The notes under the pieces are model-generated. The model saw only the letters and a list, made by a program, of their open reading frames with translations. It was not told the DNA's origin and did not search any database. 64,000 nucleotides of DNA from Nemopilema nomurai (lineage: Eukaryota; Cnidaria; Scyphozoa; Rhizostomeae; Rhizostomatidae). Positions 37,501 to 48,749 of the stretch are shown here, in pieces (the first letter of the stretch is position 1; every line of letters starts with the position of its first letter). Where the stretch lies: assembly GCA_003864495.1 (NCBI GenBank), contig ML133428.1, positions 1,488,001-1,552,000 on the forward strand, written 5' to 3'. A program made the translations under genes and the position numbers.

Positions 37501-40173
37501 AGTGTGATCAAACTTTCCATATTGCCCTCTGAAACGTTTTATTAAGTTTAACTTATCAAAAACAAATAGAAAGCATATGATTGGATTTGAAATCCATAGT
37601 TATCGTTCTTTTAAGTTTTTTCTAAAATTACTATTACGATTTGAATATTTCTTTATCTAAAGAATGATACTCATTGCTACTCGTTTGAAAATGATTCTTA
37701 CCTCCTTGTTTGTTCAGCCGAAACTTGACTGATGGCCTATACTTTCCAAGTATGTACAAAATACAACTGACTCCACCAAGTTTGTTGTTTATTTCTGTTA
37801 TATCGGAGTCTTCCAAGTGAGAATAGAACAAGTTCCCATTGGATAATACATATCTTCTATTGGTAGCATGCAGGATCACAGGGGTACCAGACTTTGGGAT
37901 GCTTCCCCAGAGAAAGCTGGATGGATAAGTGAATGTGTGTTGAGGACACCGCAGTTCCACTGGACGCCCTACGGTTACGTCAACGGACTGCACTGGATCT
38001 ATGTCTCGACTTGGTTGTGGAAAGAATCCAAGGACTGTTGAGAGAGAGGCTGATATTATAACCTTCGTTCGGTCGACCACAATGATGATCGCGTTGAAAC
38101 GAAGAAACGCGCGGGAAAATAGAGTGTAGCTATAACTATCATCCTTGCTCGGCTGCAAGCCTATCTTTTCAGGCAAGCGTCTTACAAATGCTAGGCCTTA
38201 GGGCGCCATGCCACCAAGCATCGCAATGTAGTTAAAGATGTCACTTTTCAGGACTTCCTAATGAAACATTTGCAACTAATTTATGAAGAAATGTGAGGTT
38301 TAGGGAGGAGGTGTGTCATTAGACTCAAGTCCGGTATAGACATCCAAACCTAACTGTTCAAAGAAAGTCCTCCTCGATTGTCAGGATTTCAAATAGATCT
38401 AAAAAGAGTACACTCCTGGTAATGCACGGAAGTATCAATAACTCTTGTGTCACGTAGTTAACCCTGGTTCCCACTTGCTACCCCAATTCATGATAAAAAT
38501 CTGTTATTACCCTAGTCAACTTAATGGGTCAATAGCATTTTAAACATAGAGGGGGGCTGACTCGTTGCTGCATTCTCTTCTAATAATCCACCGTTTGGGA
38601 GCAACCTCTAACCTTTAAGCATTCTAGCATTCTAGTTGGGGGCAACCTCAGCAGGAAGAAAAGCTTACCTCTAACTTTTATGAGAATTTCGTCACTTAGC
38701 ACTCCGCCATCTTTGCTTCTTGCTCTGCATTGGTAATAACCACTGTCCTTGGCATGATCAACCCTTTTTATCGTTATTGAATCACGATTAATCAACGTAT
38801 CAGGGCCTGCTATCAGCTTGGTTCCGTTTCTCAGGAAATCGACCACTGGCTCGGGGCTTCCCACGGCAGCGCATCGCAGCGTCAGAGATTCGAGTTGAAA
38901 CGGCAGCAGATTGGGCGGTGGTCCAGTGAAACTGACAATACGAGGGGGTCCACCTGATGCAGAGTTGAAATCGAAAATATGAATTAGTGGCACTTGAGGG
39001 TGACAGTCTAATGAAATAGGGGTAATGTGATATTGGCAAAGGGTTACTGCTACTTCTTTAAATTTTATTTATGATTGTATGCAGGGGTTTAGGACAAGTC
39101 AAAAGCAGACAGCTCAAAAAACGTCTGGTTTTGAAAATCAACTCAACAACAGGGATAAAGTCCATTATTCAGCTAGGCAGTCTCATCGATATCCACCATA
39201 CATTGAAAACGAGTCACTTTGCCGTAAGTTTAGTGTATTACCAAGGCAAAATATAACGGGCATTAGAGAAGTAGCCGTTTACTACTCAGCTATTCAATCA
39301 TGCCAATTTTGACTTCTTTATCCAACTACAGAGTATCAAAGAGAGCTACTTTCATAATCAATGCTTGATAATTTGCAATAGTTTGCAATTGGAAGGGCAA
39401 TGGAAAAGAAGAATTAATATCTTCCAGTTTTAAAGTATGTTTATACGACAGGCGATTTCTTCTTTCGACGTTTCTTCTGCGGAAGGATAAGGTATGATCT
39501 CAATGCCATCCGCAACACTAAGAAAGCACTCAGTTGAGGCCCATCAAAGACATTGCACCATGATTGAGACCAAGGGAAGCAAAAACGGCCCACTTGAAAT
39601 AAGACTATAAACAGAAAGCACATACAACTAGAATCATCTAAGACCTATGGATGAAGGAGCCTTCTAGAAGAGCACTTATTTTTGAACACTGGAGAAAAGT
39701 CTGGAAATCTGTTAAAACAATGAATTTGTAGCTGCGTGTTAGGTCTCTGGAACCCAAGTACATACAGACTATGTCAATTTTTGTTGAGATTATTCTGACT
39801 CTGACAGTGTTATCCTTCAGATTTAACAACAACAGGGGCTAGGAACCTACCTGGATCCGCCCCCTTAAATTTATTAGGCGCAGGATGTTGAGGGCTAAAT
39901 TATCAGTCGAATCTATTCCAAAATATTTTCACATCGTAACAAAAGATATTTCAAGGTTTTTACTTTACATCGGCTACACCTCGACAAATCAGCCGCTTGA
40001 ATGGGTTCTAACTTTTCCAAATCAACTCAACGCGAAGTTGAAAAGAAGACAAGACAGTGGTAGAGACTGCAGGCAAAAACCATTCTTTGAAATATATCGC
40101 AATAACAGAACAAACCAATAGAACGCATACCTTCTGCCTTAAAAACGAGAAAGAGCACCAATATTAGCAACAT
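34590..40173 (-). CDS. Four-Ig-domain type I membrane protein, L1/contactin-like
   Basis: Seven exons in phase: 40131-40173, 38669-38953, 37702-38034, 36528-36788, 35917-36055, 35430-35563 and 34590-34708, giving 437 residues. Exon 1 codes a signal peptide (MLLILVLFLVFKAE). Ig1 (about 15-109) has LTLRCAA...DSGYYQCRA. Ig2 (110-220) has VELRCPQ, a tryptophan and GNLFYSHLEDSD, the pattern of the second Ig of L1/contactin-family adhesion molecules. Ig3 (221-307) ends in GLYYCQVEN but lacks the usual first cysteine. Ig4 (308-398) is split by a phase-2 intron and has TLNCTAS...GIYQCMARNQFG. Exon 7 codes a short linker, one membrane helix (about 413-434) and a three-residue tail (ALK). Unlike L1 it has no fibronectin repeats or signalling tail. 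A role in cell adhesion or recognition at the surface is inferred. Skipped exons in the larger introns cannot be excluded. Confidence 0.87.
35585..35905. repeat. (CATAA)n minisatellite inside the Ig4 intron
   Basis: A long tract of AACATAACAT-type 5-bp repeats with TAAATA and AAAAT interruptions fills most of the intron that splits the Ig4 domain, up to about 10 bp from exon 5. It explains the Met-Leu-Cys-Tyr-Val repeat frames on the minus strand, which are not genes. Confidence 0.9.
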
Positions 40174-43100
40174 CGTTTTGCTAATTGAATCTGAAAACAT
40201 AAAAACAACAATCAGAATTGAAAAAAACAATCCTATTTATTCGGATACATGAATGATTAAACAACAACATTAGCAACTTCTAAAGTTTTTATGTCATTTT
40301 AACTTTAATTATTAATTTTTATTATTCCGCTAATGTTCATTTAGCCAACGCCCTGCAATTTTGAATCGTAAATTTTACTCTTGAAGCGAAATTTCATTGT
40401 TTCATACATTTGTAATTTGCCTTATTACTCATTTACTATTCACATTGAAATAAAAAGACCCCGATCTCAATTGAATAAAACTGGCAAGCTATCAAACAAT
40501 CTACTGTTTACAATACAATTTACCACTTATGTTATATACAGCGCGATAAATAATGTTAGTAATGATGTGATAGCATACAAGTTAGGCTCAGAAAACTGTA
40601 TTGTTCACTCACATAGCCACAAAGATTTGTTTCATTTTAATAGTTGAAGCAAATGAAAGTGTTTATTGACCATTTACGCAATCAGGAGCAAATAAGACTA
40701 TTTCCATTATCAAAAAAATCATTAGTCTTTCTAAGTAAAAGCTTTTTGCTTGTTAAAGAACGCTATGTTAAATGATTTACTATAACTTCAACCCAGAGAT
40801 GCCTTTAATAAAAACCTGGAAGGAGGGGGGGGGACTAATTTGCACGCAGGGTGTGGCTATACTGATTCAGACAAAACCCACCAAAATAGGAGGACGCGGG
40901 GGCAGGCTTCCAGGTATTCCAAACTTACAAATTTCGAAAAACATCTAAATGCTCCATTTTTACATTTGCCATGGACCAGTTGTTTCATGCTCCTTGCCCG
41001 AAAATATTTCGACAGCAAACCCAGATGCTTCATAAGATGGGAATGGATAGAAACAAGACTAAACTTAGATAAAGCCACGCAACTCACCGTTTTGAGAATA
41101 AACTTGTGATATCCGTCTTCTTTTCGTGCGATTTTCTACGAAGATGAAATTAAAATCTTTAAATCCGCCCTCAAACAAGGAATATGAGCCTCTCACGGTT
41201 AATTAACAGCATCGTTAAGGAACAGTAATTAGCCTGCCTCATTTACAATGCTCTTTGTTCGCAATTTCAGCCTAATTCAGTCCCACAAACTGTTTGTATC
41301 AAACAGAAGATGCCTAGCATAGCCTGTAAATACTATTTGGTGCCAAATGCAGTTCCAAGTATATTTCAGTTAAACGGGTGGAAATCTTGGCTAGAGGATC
41401 AAACATATTGTTTGATTTGTGTGCTGGAGAACAAGAGGAGAGGCGTTTATAGTAAGCTTGTAATGAGCCGCATCTAATTTTTCTTACCAAGATTCAGCGA
41501 CCCCCTTTTCGAGGCTGTAGCTACTACAGTTATAGATTGGCAATCCAGAGAGTCGTAGAACTTCAGAAACTCCAATACCCACTAAGAAAATGCCTATGCA
41601 TTCTGCACTTTCATGAATAGAGACTTCGTAACCCATGGCAAAATATTTCTTAGCAAATATTAAGTCAGGCAAGAGGAACATCTTGATGATACTCGTTTGT
41701 GTAGACATAATTCAGGTCATGTACTTAACTATATATTTCCTTTGAATACCAGCAAGGTATACTCAAACACCATTTGGGCTTGCACAAACATGCAAGGGTA
41801 TTAATGATATAGCAGCTATGCGATAGATTTGGTAACTTAAAGACTTCTTACCCCGGAAGAGTCATGGACATCGGAAGTTTGGGTTGCTCAGTGTAGTGTG
41901 AATCAAGCTTCCCAGAAGGCGCGACCGAAATTTCCCAGAGCAGTATAATCACAGACATCTTAATGGCACCTTAACCGGTACATAAAAGTGAATTGCGGTT
42001 TAATGCTGTGAGAACGGGCCTTCGAGACAAAACAAACCCACGAAAACCATATATGAACTGCCCATGCAGATGACGTCAGCTCTATTTTTAGAACCTTACA
42101 TTCGACAGGGACCAGGACGGAGTAAAGCCTCTTTGGGGCTGCAGTAGTATTTTTAGCAATGGGGTTTCTTGGGTAGTATTTAAGAAGTATCTGGCTAAGG
42201 TATGCAATTGACAAGCTCTGTAACAGAACGTGTCCTAAACCCCTGGAGTCCTAGGAAACAAAAGCACGGTATATTCAAAACGGGGGTGGATCCAGCGAGA
42301 AATCTGGCCGTGGCTCAGTCACTTTAGGCCACATCCAAGATTGGAGGTACACCTTGATTTAAGGGAGCAAGCAGAAGAAATAACTTGTATATGAAAATAC
42401 TGCGAAAGAAAAGAAGGTGAACGAAGTCAACCATTTATTTACAAACGCCTTTGCCGAAGTATGAATCGTGTTGAGCGACCAATTTTGAGATATACAATAC
42501 ATTCAACGTATCCTAGACGCAACAAACTCTTTTGTGGTGTGTGGCGATACGTTGCCAGGCCACTAGGCCGGTTATTTGTTTCTACTGCGGGAAAGAATTA
42601 AGCGGGATTGAAAAATTACAGACAATCTGCTTTACTCCAGTTATGCGGGCTGAAAGCTCAACTAATAAACTAAGAGATGGCTGAGAGGAAATCTTTTGCA
42701 TTTTCAATTTGCTTCGTGCCAACGACTATAGAAGAAAAAAGCGAGAGCAAATTCTTACGACCTACTGATGCCAAAATTTAAAGAAGCATTGTGCACTTAC
42801 AAGTTGGAAAATAAGAATAATGGACAAAAGTACTTCAGTAAAGAAGAAAGAGCATAGATATCAATTTAGTTGAAGGGGAAAATTTCTTTATGAGCGTATA
42901 GCACATTTCTTAATTTACATAAACAAATACTTGTTAAACGAAATTGAGCAACTTTTCAAGTAATGAATTTAACTAACAGACTTTCTTATAAAAATAAAAC
43001 TGCTGGATAGCATTTACTCAGCCTTGGATCTGCTGAAAAGTAATCCCTAAACTGTTGCCATATAAAAGTTAAGCAACCTTTTGAACACGTGAGACTATGT

Positions 43101-43405
43101 AACAAATGGATGAAAATATACATTAAATAACATTAGTAAAATGTCTAAATTACAAAACATTTGGATTAAAAAGCTTCTTAATTTGCACATCTTAGTCTAG
43201 GCTTTTTTAATAACAGCCGAATGTGCAACTGCATTGAAACGGTGTTGCACTGTGCAATAGGGTAGTAAGTTTTTATCCACACTGTCTGTTACCTCCGAGG
43301 GTATTCTAACCGGATATATAAACATTTCAAGATCGTCGACTTAAAATTACTGCACCCAGGGACCTGAGTTTACTTGAGTGTTGTGGGACTCTAGTACCTT
43401 TATAA
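40174..43405. other. Intergenic region, no gene recognised
   Basis: This contains the 5' flank of the Ig-protein gene and the 3' flank of the orphan membrane-protein gene. ORFs are short, without domain motifs or paired splice signals. A poly-G run occurs near 40823-40832. I see nothing else supportable. Confidence 0.5.
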
Positions 43406-46400
43406 CTAGGCTACAGCAAAGACGGTAGTTTCAATTACATCTGTAAAAAAGAAGGAGGCTAGAAAGCATCAGACAAAAAATCTTCCTTATAGTACGTTTT
43501 ATCAATAAATAACATCAGTGTTGCAAATGAATTGTGAATTCTGTTAATGTCATCGACAGAGAGAAGCAATGGGTAAGCAATGGACGGACTAGGGCTTCTG
43601 AGGGCGTCTTCAGTCAACTTGGCCAGCTGGATACAGTCCTTGTAAACAAGTAGGACACGTGATCGTGATCTCTAGCGATAAATGCGTCATGAAATATAGC
43701 TTTGCGTAGTTACATTTTTATTCTTCTACCAAATCTTGGTCATCTCATGTTTTTGTGCCGCCAGAGGTCTCTAATGTTAAATCATCTTTACCTTTCCCTT
43801 CTTCCACAACAATACCACCACTAGATACTCTGACGTCATCACAGGCATTGGTTGGATCGGTATTAACACCTGCTTAAAAGAGGAGAATTAATTTATAACA
43901 AATAATTTGACCAAAGTTCCAAAATAAAATTAACTGCCAGAAGATACAGACATCGTGACTCGAGAAATTTTCCAATGTGAAATATTTAAATATCCTACTA
44001 TTATACCATAATACTCTAAGAAGCATTCCCTAACCAAAGGTAAGTAATTTTCTGATGTAAAATGAAAACACTATACATTTGTAATTAAAGATCGTCTATA
44101 TTCTGTTTGGCAGAGTCGATGCACAAACGATGGCTTGATTTTGACCTAGAAGCTTCTTTGAGCGTAAAATTAAGTAAAAATGGTGGGGGAATTTGTTTAG
44201 TCTGTTTGAAATATTACCTGCTTCATCAACATTTTCAGGTGGTGAAATGGTGACTTCATCCAAAAATGGTTCTCCAGCATCTTCAGCTACCATTTCAATT
44301 TCCTCTTTCCCTCGACTGAAAGAAAAACATTTATCAAACTTCAGAATGTTTTCGGAAAGAATGTTTTCAGAAAGAATGTACAGGATTTGTGACAAAAACA
44401 AAAACAACTGTATACTCTAACGGGCAACCGGATATAAAATCAAACCAGACAAATCCAATGAGTTCAGAGCTGTTAAAATCGTCTGTCATAAAATAGGTAA
44501 CAAGGCTTATTCTTGGGGAGTTGTAAACAAATCCACGCCATTACTTGCATCTTTAGCGGGATTGGATTGTGTGAGGCGATAATCCAGACAATCTGCATTC
44601 TACAACAACGGAAGCTACTCAAACTGCGTTACTTTGTCACAAAAGACTCTTGAGCACCTGCACACAATCTAAGCTGCTTGAAAAAACGCTTCTCGTCAAA
44701 AAATATATCCCGCTAAAATGCTCTGAAACGTACCACGGGAAAGCATGAATTAGTGTCATTCGCCGACCACGAAACTATGCCTCCAATCAGTATGGCATCT
44801 TCCGTATTAAACAACAGATTTGTTCCTACAACTATTTGTACAGCACTTTTCCTTACTGCTAAATGTGATCTTGCTTTTGTATTCTATAATCTTCAAGGAT
44901 ATATGTGATATTTACCCTCTTCGTTTTCTAAGAAATATTACAGCCAGTACCACAAGTGTGATTACAAGAACACAGCCTGCCAAACTCCCTCCAATCTTGT
45001 GGCCAAGATACCTTCTCTGCAAAAACCAGATTCATATGAGCTTGCATTATGCAGGAAAGATGCTCTACAATTGATACCAACAAATAAACAGCATCAAGTC
45101 ATACAACAAACACTGCAGGCAATACCACACAAAACATTTACAGAGTGTTTTACAGAAAGAATGAATGACTGATTTATATTAAGCCATTCCAGTGATGAAT
45201 GCTGCAAATATAAGTAATTAATAGGTTTATTGTATACAACCAAAAACAAAATATACCGCTGCTGGTGTGGTTGGCACAGATGTTGTTGGAGGTGGTATAT
45301 AGGGAGGAGCAGGAGGGCACACAAGAGGGGAGTGATGTGAGACAACAGCAACATCATCTAGAGGAAATATAGTCATTAGGAAATCAGAGCTTGAATCCAA
45401 GAAGTCTAACATCTGATGACAGCAAAACAAATTCAGCATTCTCCCATTGAGCCATGATCTATTATACATAAATGAGTGAAACTGATAAAACTCTGAACAA
45501 GGCTACACATACTAACTCTTGCATTCTAAATTACATTTGATGACAACATTGTTTATCAAACATGTCTTTTTGTACTCCAAGAGAACTTAGAAAGTTTGAT
45601 TAGAAGCTCTTAGGAATATTTAAAAAAAATGAAATACAAACCATTGTATGTGCCATTGACTCGTAGAAGTAAACAGGACACCATTTCTGTAGCATTCTCT
45701 TTACGGCTTTTACACAAAATCTCAATTTTCAACAGCTTCCCTCTCAAAACATCCCAGTCTGATTCATTAGACTGGATGAACTAAGCAAATAGATTAAAAT
45801 GAATGTAAAGTTTTCAAAACCATTATGATCAAGAAATTTTTGCATTTTTACATTGATTGGACATGTAAATTCCATTTCAATTTAGGAGTGAGTGAGTAAA
45901 TACAAAACACAAGGAACATAAACTGAGCAGACAGAATCATGAATTATTTTATTTAATTTTTCCACTAAAAGAGGAGTGGGCTCTAAAAAACCAACCTTGC
46001 ATACTTTTCATACCTTTTCAAATGATTTATAATCTGCAACTAGTTACTAATTTCCTCTGTTGATTAGTGTGTGGATGAAAATCAAAGATTTTGATAAAAA
46101 AACCAATGCACACCAATACTAGTTGATCTGAAGTAAATAATTACCTTGAGATAACGATTGATCAATCCTGTTCTACTATTGACAATCATGGACATATCCA
46201 TTGTCTCCAAGCAACTATTTTCAAAAATAAGCCTTTCTTTTCCAAACTTAGTCAAATAGTATATTCTTCTTGGGTAGCACCAGGTGTCTTGAAAACTGAG
46301 TATGTTTGGCAAGGATCTGTTTTTGTTGGTTATTTCTAGCTCTGTGCCACTTTGGTTCAATTGCAAGGAATCATCTATGGCTGGAATTCTGTTTTGGCCA

Positions 46401-47394
46401 AATGATGCCATATAAAACAAACAGCCTTGACCTATGATGTACAGAAGTGGAGATTGATATTTTTGGTAACAGAAGCAATATGTATAGCATGGAAAAGACC
46501 TGTGCATACTTTTGACACTGTTAGACATCACAATCATGCTTGTGTTATAATAAAATCATAAATATACTGTCACTTTTCTAAAATTTACCAATCAACAGAT
46601 GATAATGAATCATTTTCTGTAGAATTTCATAAATACAGTTTGTTGATCCTTCTTGAACTGCACATTAATCCATTTTTCATAGCAACAAGTAAGTTCAACA
46701 GTGGCTATAAGTGCTACTTGTGGTTTTTTCATCAATATGGTCCAGGGGATGCTAAGGATCTCTGATCTCTTTACACTTCAATGGAGTACACAAGATGTTT
46801 CTGTTGATGTATAAATTTATCAGGGATGAAAAAGCTCAGCCTTCATTGGTTCTCCTATTAAGAGTACCTCCACAAGAATCCTTCTTCACAAAAATCTACT
46901 AAGTAATGAATCATCCTTCTATGTATTTTATTACTAGTAGTTATTCAATTTCTGTCATTCGCTCAATCTTGAAATACTTGCACACATTGGGACAATGAAC
47001 TGAATCATTGTCATGATATTTGCCACAGGATACAAACATTGCAATGAGTACCTCGTACTATAGTCTTTTCATTCGCTTCAGAGCCTGTTGTGCATCCACG
47101 AAAAAGCGAATAAAATAGGTTTTTGCTTCCGCTACATTCGCATAAACAGCAGTGGGAAATCTGTGCATTTTTCTTTGACTTGTGGCAATACCCGCCCAAA
47201 TTCGCACACGTTTTCGTGCGAAAACATCCTCCTGGGTTTGTAAATATATCTGATTCAGTTGTATTGTTGCTCGGTACATGCATACGCCGCTCAATCATGA
47301 AATTTGAAGGTGATACTCTCAATAAGGCGTCCGATAAAGCGCAAAACAAAACAAAAAGTTTCGTGCCAGAGGAGCTGCTGATATGCGCTTCCAT
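43406..47394 (-). CDS. Cysteine-rich type I single-pass membrane protein, family unknown
   Basis: Eight exons join in phase: 47052-47394, 46145-46431, 45642-45780, 45257-45357, 44916-45016, 44218-44315, 43792-43869 and 43406-43440 (393 residues). The ATG at 47394 opens a signal-peptide-like segment (KLFVLFCALSDALL). The ectodomain has a cysteine cluster (GGC, TCANLGGYC, HCCLCEC, FRGC), later cysteines (QGC, TWC, NSC, ILC, VSC) and five or six N-glycosylation sequons, then a Pro/Thr stalk (PPAPPYIPPPTTSVPTTP). One helix (about 298-319) is followed by the stop-transfer RKRR. The cytosolic tail of 74 residues is acidic and ends in DVIETTVFAVA. The domain order resembles a receptor, but I do not recognise the family and no kinase, TIR or death domain is visible. 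The last exon is chosen for its strong CTTCTTTTTTACAG acceptor and fitting phase. Confidence 0.78.
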
Positions 47395-48749
47395 TCCCAC
47401 CTACACTTCTGTATTAACAACAGCAACAACAAAAACATTGAACCAGAAGTCACCAATCGAAAGTCACTAAGTAGGCAATCACATAGAAAGAAACTTTGAA
47501 GAGAAAGCACACTCGCCTAAGATATTTAAGAACGTTAAAGCAAGATTTAGCATTTGAAGCCATGTCTTAATATGCAAGACAATGAATGTGTTCGAGTCCT
47601 TTTGTTAAGTCAGGTTGGTCTGTGTGAAAAAGATGAAACACTTTAGCAACAAAACATCAAATTCCCATCGAATGTATATATGCATTCTCTATAAATTTCA
47701 AATGTATTAAACTTTTTACAATTTTCATTTATAATTAAAACGGCACTAACTAATAATTTTTTGACATTTAAATTCAATATATCTCAATGCACGGCAATCT
47801 AAACCTGATTGATAAGGTAAGATTTAATTTTATTAATTTCATTTCTAAAACTCCACCTAATACTTTACGACTAACTCCACATAGCCACCTATCTTACCAC
47901 AATAATAAACAAGTTAGAAACTGCGCATAACATAAATGAAACAGCAAATGATACTACTGGTACTAAATACTTAGAGTAATATAAACGGTACAGTAATAAT
48001 TATTTACTGAACTAATTTTCCAGCGTTCTACCAGCTCTTAGCATAAATTCCCTCTATTAACTAGCTGACAAATCTTATTCCTATGATACAATAGTTAATT
48101 AGCAGGAAGCATGAATGGTTGAACAAGTATGAATGGTGATGCAACGGATTTTAAGGCGCCACCAGCACCATACTCTCTGAAACAGCTAGTTGAACTCAAA
48201 TCACAGACTCCTGACATCTATGACACCTTTGAAAAATGTCAATAAATGAAAAGATAGACGTTAGTAGCCTTGTATACATTTCCAAGTAGTACCTCTAGTT
48301 CTCTTTCAAAAATTTTCAAAGTATTAAAAACTTGTATTCTTCGAGATAAAATTTTACACATTAGGAAACTGATATGTAAGTTAAGCAATAAAATGACCCA
48401 GTTAACCATAATTTTCCATGTTTTTTTTGCGTTAATATATGTGAATCAGCAAAGCAAGCTTTCAGTTCCCTTGCTTTAACAGATTTTTATTGTACTAACA
48501 ACTATGCATAATGAGTTTAAGGAATACTAGGGTGAACCTGGGGTAAACTTAGATCCGGTTATGGAAAAATTTGCAAAACTACCTGACGAGTACAATACAA
48601 AAACATAAACACTTTACAAAAAGCTAGTCAACATTTTCACTTTTCCTTCTATAATTCTCTTTTAGAAAAATTTCTCTACGAATATCAACGAATGACAAAT
48701 TTTTTTCTAAGGAACTAAGCTGTATGATATAAACTTGATTCTTAAGTGC
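47395..48749. other. Intergenic region, no gene recognised
   Basis: AT-rich sequence between the orphan membrane-protein gene and the 3' end of the SLC16 gene. A minus-strand AATAAA at 48486-48491, about 260 bp after the SLC16 stop, is a plausible poly(A) signal for that gene. Confidence 0.5.
48486..48491 (-). terminator. Possible polyadenylation signal of the SLC16 gene
   Basis: AATAAA read on the minus strand, about 260 nt downstream of the SLC16 stop codon. There is no transcript support. Confidence 0.35.

Noticed and set aside
37173..37520. Frames between Ig2 and Ig3 exons (FREMIPSLVRAG...FCAVGGK), considered as an extra Ig exon
   Set aside because: The Ig-like frame does not fit the phase of its neighbours, and the frame that fits has no Ig motif. 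The flanking exons already join correctly.
43459..43680. Minus-strand open frame reading DCIQLAKLTEDALRS... with a stop at 43459, considered as the last exon of the orphan membrane protein
   Set aside because: No acceptor gives the phase-1 entry required by the previous exon. It ends right at a strong polypyrimidine tract leading to a better last exon at 43440. It is most likely intron, though an alternative isoform cannot be excluded.
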